64,000 nucleotides of DNA from Acanthaster planci. Taxonomy: Eukaryota > Echinodermata > Asteroidea > Valvatida > Acanthasteridae. Both the position numbers and the translations under genes were made by a program. Location: positions 856,861-920,860 of the forward strand of contig NW_019091458.1 in NCBI RefSeq assembly GCF_001949145.1, written 5' to 3'. The notes beneath the pieces were generated by a model, which ran no database searches, was not told the origin of the DNA, and was given only the letters and a program-made list of their open reading frames with translations. Shown here in pieces: positions 24,501 through 39,500 of the stretch. How positions within the stretch are numbered: the stretch's first letter is position 1; each line of letters starts with the position of its first letter.

Positions 24501-27500
24501 ATCCTGCATTCCAACAGATCAAGTGGTAAAGTCCACAGTTTCCAGGACACATACGCCAGCAAGCTCAGCCTAATTGTCAATGGTTTCAATAAGCATATAT
24601 ATGAGTACAACTCAGGACAATTACTGTTACAACAAGCCCTCAATGATTAAATGATGTCTGATTACAACTTGCCATGGTTTACAACCTTGCAAAATACCCA
24701 AGACCCAAACCTCATTTGAAAGGCAAATCCGATTGACTGGTCAACTCAAATTACACCAAATGACTTGCCAGTGCAATCCATTAAAATCAATCCAAGACTT
24801 TCAAATTAAAAATCCTCATTATCTAATATTCATTGGAGCTGATGAAGGCTACACATCTGCTTTGGGATGGAGGCCTCCTTCCTAAGCCAAAAACAAAGAT
24901 GAATTTGATCCATTGGCTTTAACAAAACACTGTGCTGAGAACAAGCACAAAATTACTGCTTTGCAGCTACCATCTGAAATGGTATCTAACACTGCTGTAT
25001 CAGCATTGCATATCGATCATCACTGCTATGAATTGGGGCAATATTTCAAGCAACATTTCATTCCAATCACATTCAATCCCCATAACTTTTACTTTAATAG
25101 CTGTCAGTTTTACTGAGGATAATTCACCCCCAAAATGCATGTAAACCATTAGCAGAACCATCCTGAATTCCTAAAGTAAAATAACTAACTTGAAAATCAA
25201 AATGAAAATGGACATGAAATGTAAACATGTACATGCATGTAGGTTGTAACATATTTACGTCAAACTGGAGGGAGTCATACATGTAACGATGCTTGTCAAG
25301 GCCTCAATAATCTAAACCAATAATTGGGTATGATACAGGAGACAATGACGCTCCAAGGTTTGACTCAGGGAAGAGAAATCAATATGCAATGAACGCCCAC
25401 GCCATCTGTCACTGAATCCTGGATTTAGCAGACCTGGAATTCTGACACGCTGAGTATTATTTGACTGGTCGATTTCCCCGGAGGATGGTTTGCGTGCTGT
25501 GCAGTTAATAGGCCAAGAAAAATACTCCTTTAGCCCTGGAATGGCCAGCCGGCAGGTTTACGTGACTTAGCCATAAGTGCCCTAATCGTCTTAGCATTTA
25601 TCATTGATGTTGTTTCTACTAGAGTTTCATGTTCCCCTGGGGCGAGGAGGCTTAAGTCTGGAGAAAGGCAATTGATACTTGGGTGTGAATGCTACATCAC
25701 TGTCTGCAGACTTAATATTCCATGGTTATGAAGATATTTAAATGCAGCACAACTAAAAAGTAGGAGGAATGAAAGGACTGAATAGGAAGAGACAGACAGG
25801 ATCAAGGGTGGCTCTACCAAGGAGAACATCGGCCTATTTATACGCAAACTGCAAACTCACTTCATGACAGAACAACTAGTTTTCGTGTCTATGAGCATGA
25901 GAAAGGATTACATGTTCCTTCATACATACATATGCAATAAAAAATGGAGTTAATAATCTCTCTTGGCATTATGCCACAGGTAACATGATCCTAATTACCC
26001 CACCATTTCAGATGCAGTATCTATGGACAGCCAGTCATGTTGTTCTTTTCCGCTGAATAAAGTAAGGCTGCCTTTGGCACTTTCAATATTTTAACTGATC
26101 AACCTGCTTGCGATTATCTTGAACCTACCTGTAGTTGCCAACTTGAATTTCCAATCTATTTGTCATAGCCAATGGCTTTTAGGAAAATTGGTTTCATAAT
26201 TAGGAGCAACTGGCCTTTAATACATTCATACAAAAGAATGAAATGAGGGTTGCAAAATATGTCATGCTCAACAATATTTATAATGTGTACTTCAACAAAG
26301 CTAAACAAAGTAACCCCGACTCAAAAGCTAACACCTGCCCATAAAGCAGCCGTAATATGTACATGTACGCTGTGAAACTTGTTGTCTCAAGAACATAAAT
26401 AATTTGAATACAATGTTACGATGTACTTATCCTGAAAAAAAGACTGTTTGAACAGCTGGTCAACTCCCCATTAGGACAATTTTTGCACTGATCTAGATAA
26501 AATTTGGACTTAAAATGGAACAGGTTAAGCGAAAAAAAATCCATTCAAAATTACATGTAACAGACCTTGAACCATTTGCCATGTATACCACGTAAAATAT
26601 CAGTATCTCAAAAAATTCTGGAGAAAGCCTTTTTTCCTATGCAGCCACTTTGGAAAGTGTATGTTGATATTTTCTTAACTGAAATGAATTATCAATATTA
26701 CCAATTTGACAGGTGCATGGATGGAATGCCAACCTCAGATAAATATTAAACTATTCACAGAACAGGTGCCAGGTCACTGTAATAAACAAAACTAATTAAC
26801 AATTCCATGAATGCATCGTGTACAGTCCCTATAAAGTCCCAAGTAATGATGACTGACCAGCAAAGAAAAATGTACATATAATACAATGCAAGCCATTGAC
26901 AGCGGGACTTGTTAAGTACTAACAAATGGACCCAACTTCGTTCCATTCCATGTGACCGTCTATAAGAACTCCAAAAGTCTTCAACCAGGCAGTTAGAGAA
27001 GACCAATCAAATTACAAGCCACAGAAGATGATTTACCATGTTTTGCAATCTCTTATTAGCATTAAAAGGAAAAAACAGAGAGCAATCGGCTGATCCCAGA
27101 ACCCAGATCTTTTGTTCTGACACAATCGATTATAATCAACTATAATTATGTACTCACTGCCCACAACTAGCATACTCCCCAAGGAGCTGAGATGGTTTCA
27201 GGAATGTTTAGTTGTTGTGAGCCCAATGTGCAGGGATAATAATAATCAGTGCATAGGGACTTCCAAAGTGATATGTGCTACATGAATAAGATTTGTTATT
27301 TTTACTAGAGGTACTTTCAAAATTACAAAAAGCCTTAAATCTTGCAATTTCAGGACCCTCACCCTTTTGTCTCAGACTGCATCCTTCCCCAATCTGAAAA
27401 GTATATGTACATGTAATTACAAAATCTAAATCACTAAATATTCAAAAAGGTGTTATTCTAAAGAATAATTTCCAAAAGATGTACTCTTTTCTTCTCAAAT

Positions 27501-30500
27501 TAACCCCCACTCCCACTCTACCGGTATCAACATTTTCTATGGTACTCGGGCCAGTAATTTTGCAGAAAAAGCATGATTTGAGCAAAAGCAAAGATATATT
27601 TAGCCAATATTTTAACAGAAATCCAAGCACTGCAAATGATACTTCTTGAGAATCATTCAATCTACAATTATTTTTCACAATACTTCACTGATAAGTTTGT
27701 CATTTGCTTTGCTCATACTATGAGGCCCCATTATGCGGCATCATTTGCTGCAAAGGCTGGCCATGTACAGTGGCCAAGCCGTGTACATCACAGAGTCTAT
27801 GTGTAGCTGGCTACAGGAGTGGCCAGACATGGTGTGTTACAAGTGAATCGGTTTTGAGGGGACCAGTGGTTGTAACCAACATTACAAAAGTTATTCAGCA
27901 TAATCTCTCAGAAATGGAAGCGAAGGGTTTCACAAGGTTTTAGTTTCAAAAACTTTTTTAAAAAAATGAGGGACAATGCTAACAAAGATGCGCCAACCCT
28001 ACCTGGCATTCATTGGCATTTACTAGCTGTCCATCCTGATCAAAAGCAGCTGGTACACTGCCTCCCCGCTCCCATGTTTCTCCTCCATCATCACTGTATA
28101 TCACCATGGAACGACACTGGGCATTGTAGAAACAATCAAAGAACTCCAGAATCTTGTGTTTGAGCTCTGAAAGGAAGCCTGTGCATGAAGTGACAAATTT
28201 TTCAATAAATACGTAATTTTTTTCCAAACAACCAAATTAAGCTTTAGCTGTATGTTTACACTATTGCAATAATGACTTAAATCACTGAAGAGTAATTTTG
28301 ATAAAGATTAGCAACAATAATCAAACTCCTCGAGCACCTCTAAGGAAAAACATTTTCTCTGATTTTATCTGTTCAAATAAATATGGAAGCATCCAAATGG
28401 AATGCAGTGTCATTTGTCTTCAGAGCTCAACTATAAAAAGCTTAAAAGGGCTTTTTTTCTGTTCATGCCAAGATGCACGTTCTGAGTGTAGATTGCGTCA
28501 TTCAGAGAAAACAGAACCTAACGAGGGGAACCCTCGCCCTGTGCTCGTAGTGGATAAACCCTTGTGCCTGCCTAACAATGGCTACATGCATCATTTGGCA
28601 TGCACAAGGGTTTTTTCCGCTAGGTTCCCCTCGTTTTCTCTGTTTTCTCTGAATGACGCGATCTACATTCAGAATTTGCATCTTGGCAAGAACAGAAAAA
28701 ACAAGCCCTTTTGAGCTTGTTATAGTTGAGCTCTGAAGACAAATGACACTGCATTCAATTTGAATGCTTCCATATTTATTTGAACCGATAAAATCAGAGA
28801 AAAACATGTTTTCTTTAGATGTTCTCTTTAAACCACACTTTCTACTTCCTTAAGCTTATCTGTAAGCTATTTTATTACAGCTTACATTTGTGACTTGGAG
28901 GAATTATAACTGCAAAAAGAACCAAAAGAGGCCAAAAGTAGACAGAATATGATGAAGCAATGTCTCACCAGGTTCATGTGGTGGTTTCCAGAACACATTG
29001 CCAGGAATAACCAGCCGTCCTGAACTCAACTGAATTCCATGCCCTGGGCCTTCAAACAACATAGAAACGGATCCTTCTGTGTCACTTTCAAATCTCAAGA
29101 ACAGGATCATTCCTATACCCCATTTCAAACACTTCAAAACTGGTTTTGTACAAAATGACGTGCAGTAGGTATCCACACAATACAAAGTTCTGAAAAACAG
29201 ACGGCAGTAGTGTTTACTTCCTTGACTAATCTAATTTCTTTAAAGCGTAAAAGCAATGAATTCTTCTCAAACACAATTTTTCTGCAACTTTATACTCTCC
29301 TTCAATGTATGAAATCTATCCCTATTATGTTAAATGTATTAAAAAGTGCCCTTTTAAACATTCAAAATTATCCATACTTTCCTGGACAACTGAGGGCGCT
29401 GTTGCTGTGATGTCATCCAGGGAAGAAATGGTTCAGTGCATAAGTTTTTCTGTTTGAATTTACTCACTGAAAACATATTTCTGAGAATAGTTTTCTTGAT
29501 TGCTTATTGGCATGTTGCTGACACAACAATGAATCATCAAAGGAAAGAAAATTTGGGAAAGTAATATTTAACGAAATAGCAAAGGTTTTGGTGCATAACC
29601 AATGTAATAGTGAGTTATACAACATCTCAGTTTTGGTCATAAATATGGAAATCCTTATTAACATAAAACCCGAAAAGGCAAAATACCCCTTAAAAGAATA
29701 TAAAAATTGAAATCAAGGCTAGCTGAGACTCAAAAATGCATTTTGGAGGTTTGTACTAAAACATTCCATTGCTGCTACATGTGCATGCTAAATAGCAACA
29801 TACAGTACATGTACTTAAAAGAATCATCAGAAGTCAGATGCATATTTTGGGCAGAATTTTTAGACCTAGAAACTGAAGTAGTCCTCGTTGCTGAGTAAAT
29901 GTTGTGAGTACAAAAAGGCTTCAAATCCAAATGTACATACAAACTGTCAAGCAGAATGATTTGCATTGCATTTCTTCACATGTATACAATAATTCACAAG
30001 TTCATTGACAAAACGAACCAAGGCATCAAAGCATAAAGTTGTCACAATGTCCCACTGAACATGTCTGTAATGCCAAACAACATATTACAAGTACTAATAG
30101 AAATCACACATGAATAGTGGAGAGATCCATAACACTTCTCCTGTATGCTTAAAACACTATTTATTTTGCTACTGAGACTTTTCAAAGGTTGAACAATTCT
30201 GGCGTACCTGATGCATATATATGGGGACGGGGATCCATCATTCCTAATGTTGTCTCTGTGATATCACGTGGCTTGCTCCATGTCAACCCATTATCTCTAG
30301 ACTTGGTTACCAGGACTTTCTGCTTGTACTCCTGGCCTTTGATAAGGTCAGCTTCAGAGAGGTCCTGAGGGAATGCAACGAAGACTACAACTATGCTGTT
30401 ATTCCTTTTGTTGACTATGGGCACAGGGTTCATTGCTCTGGAAAGGAAAAACAGTGTAATATCAATTATCAGGGCATCATACGGTGGCCTTTACAAAATA

Positions 30501-33500
30501 CTCTTACATTCCAAATAATTTCATGTAAACATTACGCTGCTTACATGAAGGAAATTTCCAGACATCTTAAGTGCATTCTTAAAAATATATTGGGGTGCAA
30601 TCTATTCAAGTCAACAACCCCAAACAACACACTTCACATGTGCATAAACTTTCAGTGCACATCGTTACCTGACGTTGTGGAATTGGTGCATTGTTCATGT
30701 CAGTGTAACCCACTCCAGGGCCCAAAGGATCTTCTTCTCAGTGTCTCAGAGTAAGCCTACTCTGTCATTTGATTTCCAAATAACTGAAGTCACTGTAACA
30801 TCAAAGCATTCTGCCATTTATATGCTCTCATGAAGTGTGCTGTTGGTACAATGCTCTTTTACTAACTCTGCATTCTCAAGTTGGGCCGACATGTACAGTA
30901 TGCATCCAGCACAGGGGACGGTATGTGTACGCCTATATTCACATGTTTCACTTTGCACAGCAATTCAGTGGTTTTGAAACTAATTTCAACTGAATGGATA
31001 CATATGACAATGGACCCAGAACAATGTAGGGCTGTGTTGAATATTTGAATATTTGAACATTTGATCAAACAGGAAATAGTTACGTATTTAGTGTTAGGAA
31101 TCAAACAGAGGTAAAAACTCACTGAAAAGAAATTAGAGAAACATTGATGGTAACAAAACTGTAGTGCCTTATGTCAAGGTGTTAAGAGAAACATACAAAC
31201 GAATCAATAGGCCAAATACTAAGGTCAAAAATGACTTCTGCTTCTGCTTCACAATTAAACCAACTGGTATTTTTACAGCACAATATTTATATCAGCACTT
31301 CAAGACAATGTGTCTCTCTTCACAAAACACTTCTCAACACTTTTCATGTCACAAAATTATTTTCCTATTTCACTTTCTTTTGTGGTAACACAGGTACATG
31401 TATGTTCCTTTTCACAAGCTATTTAGGTGGGAATCAGATATTACACAAATAATGCATATTGATGAGTGCAATCCCCGACTGGATTGGAACATTTCATCTG
31501 TAACCAAATGAAATAATTCTCACCATTGTACCAAAGTGAAACATTCATTTTTTGTTTCATACAATATCTGCATAAATCCTTGTCATGTGATCTCCTCTTC
31601 TCTTAGAAGAATAAACAGTCCTCGCCTCATTTTAACGTCTGCCATTTTACAAAAACAGATTCACATCCAAAACGCCACCCACTGGTGGTACCATATGAAA
31701 TGTTGTACTGGTTCCATTCCCAACATTATTTTTCTGTCTTAAGAATTGGAAATGAAATATGACATGGGGGAGGGGAACCAGTCAATTGAAAATGAAGTTC
31801 TATTCAATGGGTACCATGGAATAAAATGAATAATTCAATGACATTTGATCAATGATCCACCAATTGGATAACAGGGATTTATGCAGATTCATGGAAGGTT
31901 GAATATTCGAACAATGAATTATTGAAATTCACTCAGCAGTAGTAAAATATCATGATGTCCAATATGTATTGGTACCAATTTTCACCTGTATTCAGGGATG
32001 GACGCTATGACTTGAATATCGCCCCATATCACTTCATCATCTTTCAATATTCCCCTCCGTAGAACCAAATCCATGATGCTTCCCCAGTCACGGAATGAAC
32101 TCTTCCTAGCTTCACAAAAGGCCAGAAAAGTCCGGCGGTTGTAGACAATAGCAGGAATTCTGTACCAACCATTTTCATGGCAAACAATTTGACAAAAGAC
32201 GTTTAAATCTCAATGTTTAAAAAAATTGCAAGTTGAAATGGCATTCTAAATTTGTCATGATACATGTCGTATAACAAACCTACCAGTAAAAGGTAAAAAC
32301 AACTGCCAAAAAACAGTGCATCTACACGTAATAATGATCCTGTAATATTCAAATGAGTCAAATTAGTTAAAACTAATATATGCAGGGCTAAAGTGCAATG
32401 GCATCAAATACTGGTCACTTCACCACGTCCGGAAAAAGTTAAGATCTTTGTATGTCTGTGTGTCCCTCAATTAGAATGTAAAAATTATATTTTCTTTTAT
32501 ACACTTAAAAAATTATATTTTGAATTTACAGTATTGGATTTAATATTTTAATATGAAAAAGACTGTAATGATTTTTTAGATACCCAGATACTCGTACTTC
32601 ACAAAAAGTTTAACTAAAAATCGATTTCAGAAACCATCTGATTTCCACTTACCTGAACGTATCGTAACCATGATCCCCTTGACCGAAAATTTCTACAAAA
32701 GCAAAGAAAGTTTATCTTGTGACATGTACAGTAAGTGAGTAATGCAAAAAAGGAAAATTAGAGAAAACTTCTTAGTCACTTTGAAATGCAGTTCAAATAG
32801 AAAAAAGTTGTGAAAAACTGTGTTTCAAGCAACTTTTCAGCAAGACTGTTACATGTAGAGGTAACGACATTGGTGGGGACACATTGTTGATTAATTTTCT
32901 GTCATGTACATTTACTGCACATATTGGTACATGTATACAACAACTCAGTAAAAAACCAACGAACTATTCAAAATGGTATATCTTGTTATCCAAAGCTTGA
33001 TTGCTAATTATCTCGTAATTGGACAATATGTTTATTTATGTCCCTTCTTTACCAAGTATACAGAGCAGGTGTTGGCCAGTAATTACAGTCTGCCTACTTC
33101 ATTTGGATTAGTCTACTTGCGTTTACAGAGTACCTTTATTGCAAACACATTATGACGTGCTCATGCATAATACTGAACTATAAAAACCTGATGGGACTAA
33201 TTTCTAGGGCGGTTGAGTGTGTAAATACAAGAAATCTCTTTCATATAAATATTTTGGATTGTGCAATTGCGAAGGAAACATAACTGTCAGTACAATGTGT
33301 GCCCTTCCTACATGTATGTGTTCCCTGACCTTCCTATTTGTTTTGTTGGGGTTTTTGCAACAAGGGTATTCCCACTCAAGATTATTTTGGGCATGCCTTA
33401 TCTGCACTTCACTTCTAGTTTGAGGGCAGTGTGTCTATCACAGCAAATTACCTCAGCAATATATCCTAGTTACGGAACAAGTGTGTTCTTCAATTGGTTA

Positions 33501-36500
33501 AGGGCCTGTGATACAGGTGCATGCATATACACGTACTTGTACTGCCTATATGTATGGACTGGCACTGCACGCCACTGCAGCTAGAATAAATGTCTTCAGT
33601 CTACCACTGGGCACTGAAGCAGACCAATCAATTCAAAGCTCAACTTATTCCTTTGGAAGAGTAAATGTACATCTACATGTACTTCCTAAAGAAAAGCCTG
33701 GTCCTGATTCCTAATTCAAACAGAATAAGAGAGCAAAATGTGCAGTCTGCTCATTTTCTATTCCTAAGCAATATGCACAAGATCACTGAAGAAACACAAA
33801 CTCATTCTATTAATGAACACAAGGTTTTCTGAATTCAGTTTTTATACCGTACTCTAAACTACCAAAATGCTCAGTCACTGCTCAGGAGAAATGTCAACTT
33901 GTGTACAACGATCTCTGATTGACTTACATACTGGTATCCTTGTCAATCACCAAGATCAATGCAAACATATTTTAGTTGTTAAACACTGAAGATACAAACA
34001 TTTCCCTTTTCTACAAATTTGCCATTAACGGCAACAAAATGAAACTCTATCCCCACACACCACCACTTGTACAATGAAATACAATACATAACCATACAAT
34101 ACAAATACAGGTAATTCCAAGAAGCACTTTATACATTTGCACTGATGCTATTTCAGTTTGCAATGCTTACATCGGATGGGTTCCTGGTAATGCCAAACAT
34201 GTAATGCCAATACCTCTATTAACAATAGATCTTAAAACACATGGCACGTATGAGCAATATTCCAACATCTTGATGCCATCTGCTGTGTATGTGATCACTT
34301 GAATAATCGATTTAAATGCAAATTCCCTGCCTGATGGACTAGCTCTAAACATTATTACTCATCTAGGGTTTGATTCAGTGTCCCTGATACAAAAGCCTCA
34401 TCCCATCTCATTCTATGCCATTTCAACAAACGTTCTTTTCTATCAAACCATAAATAATGAACAGGAGGGAAGTGAAGAATAATAGAGACAGACTGACAAT
34501 AGTCCGATTCAGTAATCCCAACGGACTGAGCATGTGCGCACTTTATATGCTCTTCTCTAATGCCACATTACAGTCCATGTTTCAGCCGCGTGCTTCACAT
34601 GTGCGGGCACATGTTAAACATTTGTGCACACATATCAGACATAAATCATGGCTGTGGTTGGTCTGGAAACAACAGGTCGGGGCTTAACGGACCAGTCTAT
34701 TAAAGGAAGTTACATGCTAAACTTCATTTTATACAATTAGCTTCATGACTTTCTTTTTCAGTTTTACTGTTAAAACACATCTAACAACTTTTGTTACATC
34801 AATGTCCTGGTCTGCCCTCTACAAGATGTACATTATTTTAACATGGAAGTAAAACTCAAAATATAAGAACTTTGAAACTGCTAACATTTGAGTAACTTGA
34901 CCATTAATTCTATTTACTGTGTAGATTTTTTTTGGGGGGGAGGGGAGAATTGAGACTATTGAGACTGTGAGGGGGTGTTCATGATAGTATCCAATGAAGA
35001 CATGTACTTGTACCTATCATAGTGACTTTACATTCTTCAATAAAGCAAAAAAAAAAGGTAAAATGATGCTACTGGCAATTTGTCTGAGGGGTTTTTCCTT
35101 TTGAACTAAATTCAAAATACCGTATGATCCTTAAACTTCTGAATTGTGAACAGAGTCATTTGATAAGATCATGGTGAAAAATACCAGTATCTACTGACAA
35201 GCTGTGCTTCATTAAACAGCCTCCTATGCAACATGACACCCCGGTTGACTGCCAAACATTCTCATCAACGAACAAGTGTGAACAACACAAATTTGGACCA
35301 CCTTTGTACACTTGGCCTGATGCAGACATCCACACCTCTTTCATAATACAAATACAGTAGATTTGGTGACGAGTAAATCAGTGTGCTGTTCTGACTGCAA
35401 GCCAGCCTAATGCATGTCTCGAGTCTAGACTGAAATATTTACTTTCCAATGCAGTCTAAGCCACTAGCCAGTTTGGCTTTTGTTTCATATAGACACAGTC
35501 AGACCACTCTGACAGTTTAGCTCTATGGTTTGACCTACAAATGAAGAGCTTCTCTAATGTTGTCATGCTGATTTGTCACAAAATGAACCCTGCGTTATTT
35601 ACAAAGACCAATATTCCCATAATGCACAGCACATTGCATGCACTGTACATATTGCTGTGCTTATCAGTGAATAACCACACACAAAGAAACTGTACAGGGA
35701 GGGGTGATTGATATCTTTGAAAAGAAATGTTGGTTTAACAGGCCCCCTTGCCTGACCAGAGACTGGGGGGGGGTAGTCAAACTAGAAAGTGGACCTTTTG
35801 GCAGTGTGAGGCTCACATCGTGGCCCTGGAAATTAGGCCAGAAATATTCACAGCATATGAATTTGCTCGTCACCCAGCGCCCTCAATCAGGAGCTGAGTA
35901 ATGAGCAAATGGTATATGAACATTATTATAAAAAAAAAAATGAGGGGAACTCAGAAGTCGGGGGGGGGGATTCATTTGAACCCAACCCCCCCAGCCTATA
36001 GGCCTGTTTAATTTGTTAACTTAAGTCTTATGAACTTACGAGTCTACAATGATAGCACACTGTAAAATGTTAACATGAAAGATGCACATTACATTGTTAG
36101 CATACATATACATTGTAAGGCACAGTATATCGTCTTCCACATCTTAAAAGCTCGACTACACGTACATCTTCTCTTGTGTTTTGCACAGAACAGGTACGGG
36201 ACAGACCGGTCACACAAACAAGGATGTTTCTAAACTACATGTAGCTTGTATGAGCCAATGTGAATACATGCGTCTCAACTAGGTGCCAAAATCAGGTCTG
36301 TATGAATCAGGCAAAGTGGACACAGAGAAGCTGTGATATATGGAAAATACTGTGACACACAAGTCCAAAGCTAGCTGACCAGTCAGCAGTGCTCCTGAAC
36401 AAGGATAAACTGACAAACTGTGGCATCATTTGTATTTAACACATAGGGTTATAGAGTACTGAAGTGACTATGTCACGCGCACAAGTGTGTGTGTGTAAAA

Positions 36501-39500
36501 GGCATTAGAGCGAGAATCAACGTGTGAACCAACATGCGCAAGTGGCTTGCACTACACTTTCTGGTTTACAGTGATATCTTACTTCGGTACTCTATAGGAA
36601 AGGGACTGAAGTCCCAAGCTGGTAACTCCCACAGATGCATGACTTATACATGGAACTCACCAAGTTACATGCACGTCTCATCAGGAACTAGACTGTAGTA
36701 TGCACTCACAATGAATTTGATTGAACCATAACCTGACCACCATAGCAGCTCCATGAAGTGATGAGATAAGTGGCAAAACAGGAAATTTCTCCAGTCAACA
36801 AAATCATAAGTAGTAATGCTGATTTTCTCATGTCATAACTCTAATTAAACATCCAGGGCTGTGAGGGGAGGGGGGGTGAAATCTGATGGTTTTGGTGGAC
36901 AGTGAAGCATTTACTCAGAAAATGCAAGTCCACTTTTTCATGGACTCAGACTCGCACATACTGGACCTGATCTTGGCCTTGGAGGTAAAGACTTGAAGGA
37001 CTCGGCCTGAGTCTGGTAAAAATGTGAGTTATTTTGATTACAGATCGATCTCTGTGATGTGACTTATTATGTACCGATGCTGTCAACATGGACCTCGATG
37101 AATCACTGTACCTAGACTGTTTCAGAAATTCTGATTTTCACATTTTACATGTACCTTGAATATTGGGGCTGGAACAAGTCAGTCGCTCACTATCATGCAT
37201 TGGTGTGGAGATGCACATTTTTGACACCCTATGCTTTGGACCCACACTTCACCACGACCCATTCCAATTCCCTGTGATGAGGTATATTAGACTGGAAACC
37301 CATCAGGTATGTAGCACACACTACACAACCCAGTGCAAGTGGAGCATGCCAAGGTGTGACATGGCTGCATTCAGCTTCCAGAATTTTTGCAAAATGCAAA
37401 AATGAAAATGAAATTCCTAGTTTATTCCTCACAACTTGGACCTAACACAATCCCAACTTAAAACCAGTTGAAAGATGGTTTTAATTGTAATCTTTTAAAG
37501 GATTTAAATGTATTTCACTATAATCACCTTCGTTTTGTTTTATTGCAATTTTATCCAATTCTAAGAAGCTTCAAGATTATTTGAAAATGTCTGGCACTTT
37601 TCAAGAATGAATTATTACTATTATTTTATTATCAATCTTACCGAAACACAACTTCCACATATCATGACAGGGTTGCAGCAATTGCAAGGGGAAATACATG
37701 TAGTAGATTTACGGGTCAAATGAAGCCGGCCCTTAAACTGGTTCCCCAGACAACTGTCCGGTGAGTAAGTGTGGGTACATAAAGCCGAACTACCAGTTAA
37801 ATGTTTGCAATTCCATGTGGCACGCATATCACACAGCAAAATCTGGCGGTAAACTTTAAGTTAATCTGTCATGAAGCTTTGACTTTAAGTCACTGAAACT
37901 TAAGTGGTTGTACAAGTTGCTTGTGGTGTAGGAACGAGTTCATCATCCTATCTGCATCCTTTGGCCTACATGTATGGAAATCACATTCCGTTTTAAACAA
38001 ATATTGCTTTAAACCACTGGAACCATACAACATCACTACATTATGTGTACCCCTGGACCTATGGAATATTATATTTTGCTTCTGACGACCACGCAAAACA
38101 CAAAGTAATTGAAGCCTCCCTTTAACCACAAATGATGGTCCACCAACATGGAAAAGGAGTACAGTTTGGCCCAATTGTGCCACAGAACATGTGAGGATGA
38201 ATTAATTGTCATTTTGTTACAAGAAGGCTGGCACTGGTTTCTTGATTGGCCACATTGAATTTGATAGCTATGCTCCTGCAAAAAAAGGAAAGATCTATGG
38301 GTGTGTGTTTACAGGTATTTTGGAACTGGGTACCTGTTTTATGTCAATACTGGGTACCCAGGTTACTCCCCCCCCAGTACCCTTAAAATGTAAAAACACT
38401 TAACAAATGGCATTGCATGCAATTCGGGCAGATCATGTGCCCGAGGTTTTGCAGCGGCACAGTGTTTTTCTCAGCAATTCTGCAGTTCACTATTAAAGTT
38501 CACATACATTTTGTATGTGGATTTTTTTACAGGTACCTGGCCCCCCAAAAAATGGAACAAGGTTTTGATATCAATGGGTGGGCAACTGGGTACCTGGCAC
38601 AGGCTTACAACTTGATCCTCTGTGTCTAAGCAAGTTTAACATTTGGACATGATTGAAAGATACTATCGCCTAGCTTGAGCAATTCAGCCGTAATGTTCAG
38701 GACATCCATGACATTGATTGAGTAATGTACAATTAGTAGATATTTAAATCTGGGCAGAAAACACTTGGACCCAAAACGATGTCTGAGAAATCTGCAGTTT
38801 GTGCCGCAAATGGCACGTAATGGGCTCCAATAATCAAACTTTCCCAATGAGCATCAGGGCTGAACTTACTCAATCTACATGTAATTGTTACTTCATCAGT
38901 AAACTGGCTAAAAACATACTACCAAAACAAGTTAATTTGTAGTAAGAAATGGTGGGCCCAGCTTTGAAGATTGAGATGAATTTCATAGGAAACATCATCA
39001 TGGAACTACATGCATCATCGGTGACTGCATAAGTGACCATAAGCTACAGTACATGAAGTACCAGTATGTATTACAACAGTCGTCTGAGTAACTAGGACTC
39101 TAACGTTTCAATTTGATACTTTTTACTTTTTTCAGTTCAAATAATTCACTATTCGAATATCTGACCTTCAATTTGATTGAATATCTGATTTTGGTCGCAC
39201 CAACTGGCAGATTGTTGATGAGCAAACCACATACAAAATCAGTTGCAATAACACACACAACTGTACATTATGATCAATATGGTAGCTTCTCACATCTACA
39301 TGTATCTCCAGCCATGATTTAGCAAAATTGAAGAGAAGAACAAGACTTCTTGCCCTGTTGAAAATTCTATTCCTTTCAAATTGCTTAATAAATAATTTAC
39401 TTTTAAATCGTAAGATATCTGATGCTTTTCATTGAATCTGCTTCCAAGCCTCCATAGTTCAATTTTTTTCATTTAAAACAAAAGAAAATTTTCCTCTTCT

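Larger units (their letters stand above)
19310..28002 (-). other. Sialidase intron 6 (8.7 kb)
   Basis: No nested gene was recognised on either strand. It contains two tRNA-like retroposon fragments (19597-19660 and about 23641-23725) and otherwise unique AT-rich sequence with many short tacatgta words. Confidence 0.6.

Noticed and set aside
28298-28807. Open frames on both strands with similar translations
   Set aside because: They are the two arms of one foldback element read in opposite directions, not related genes.
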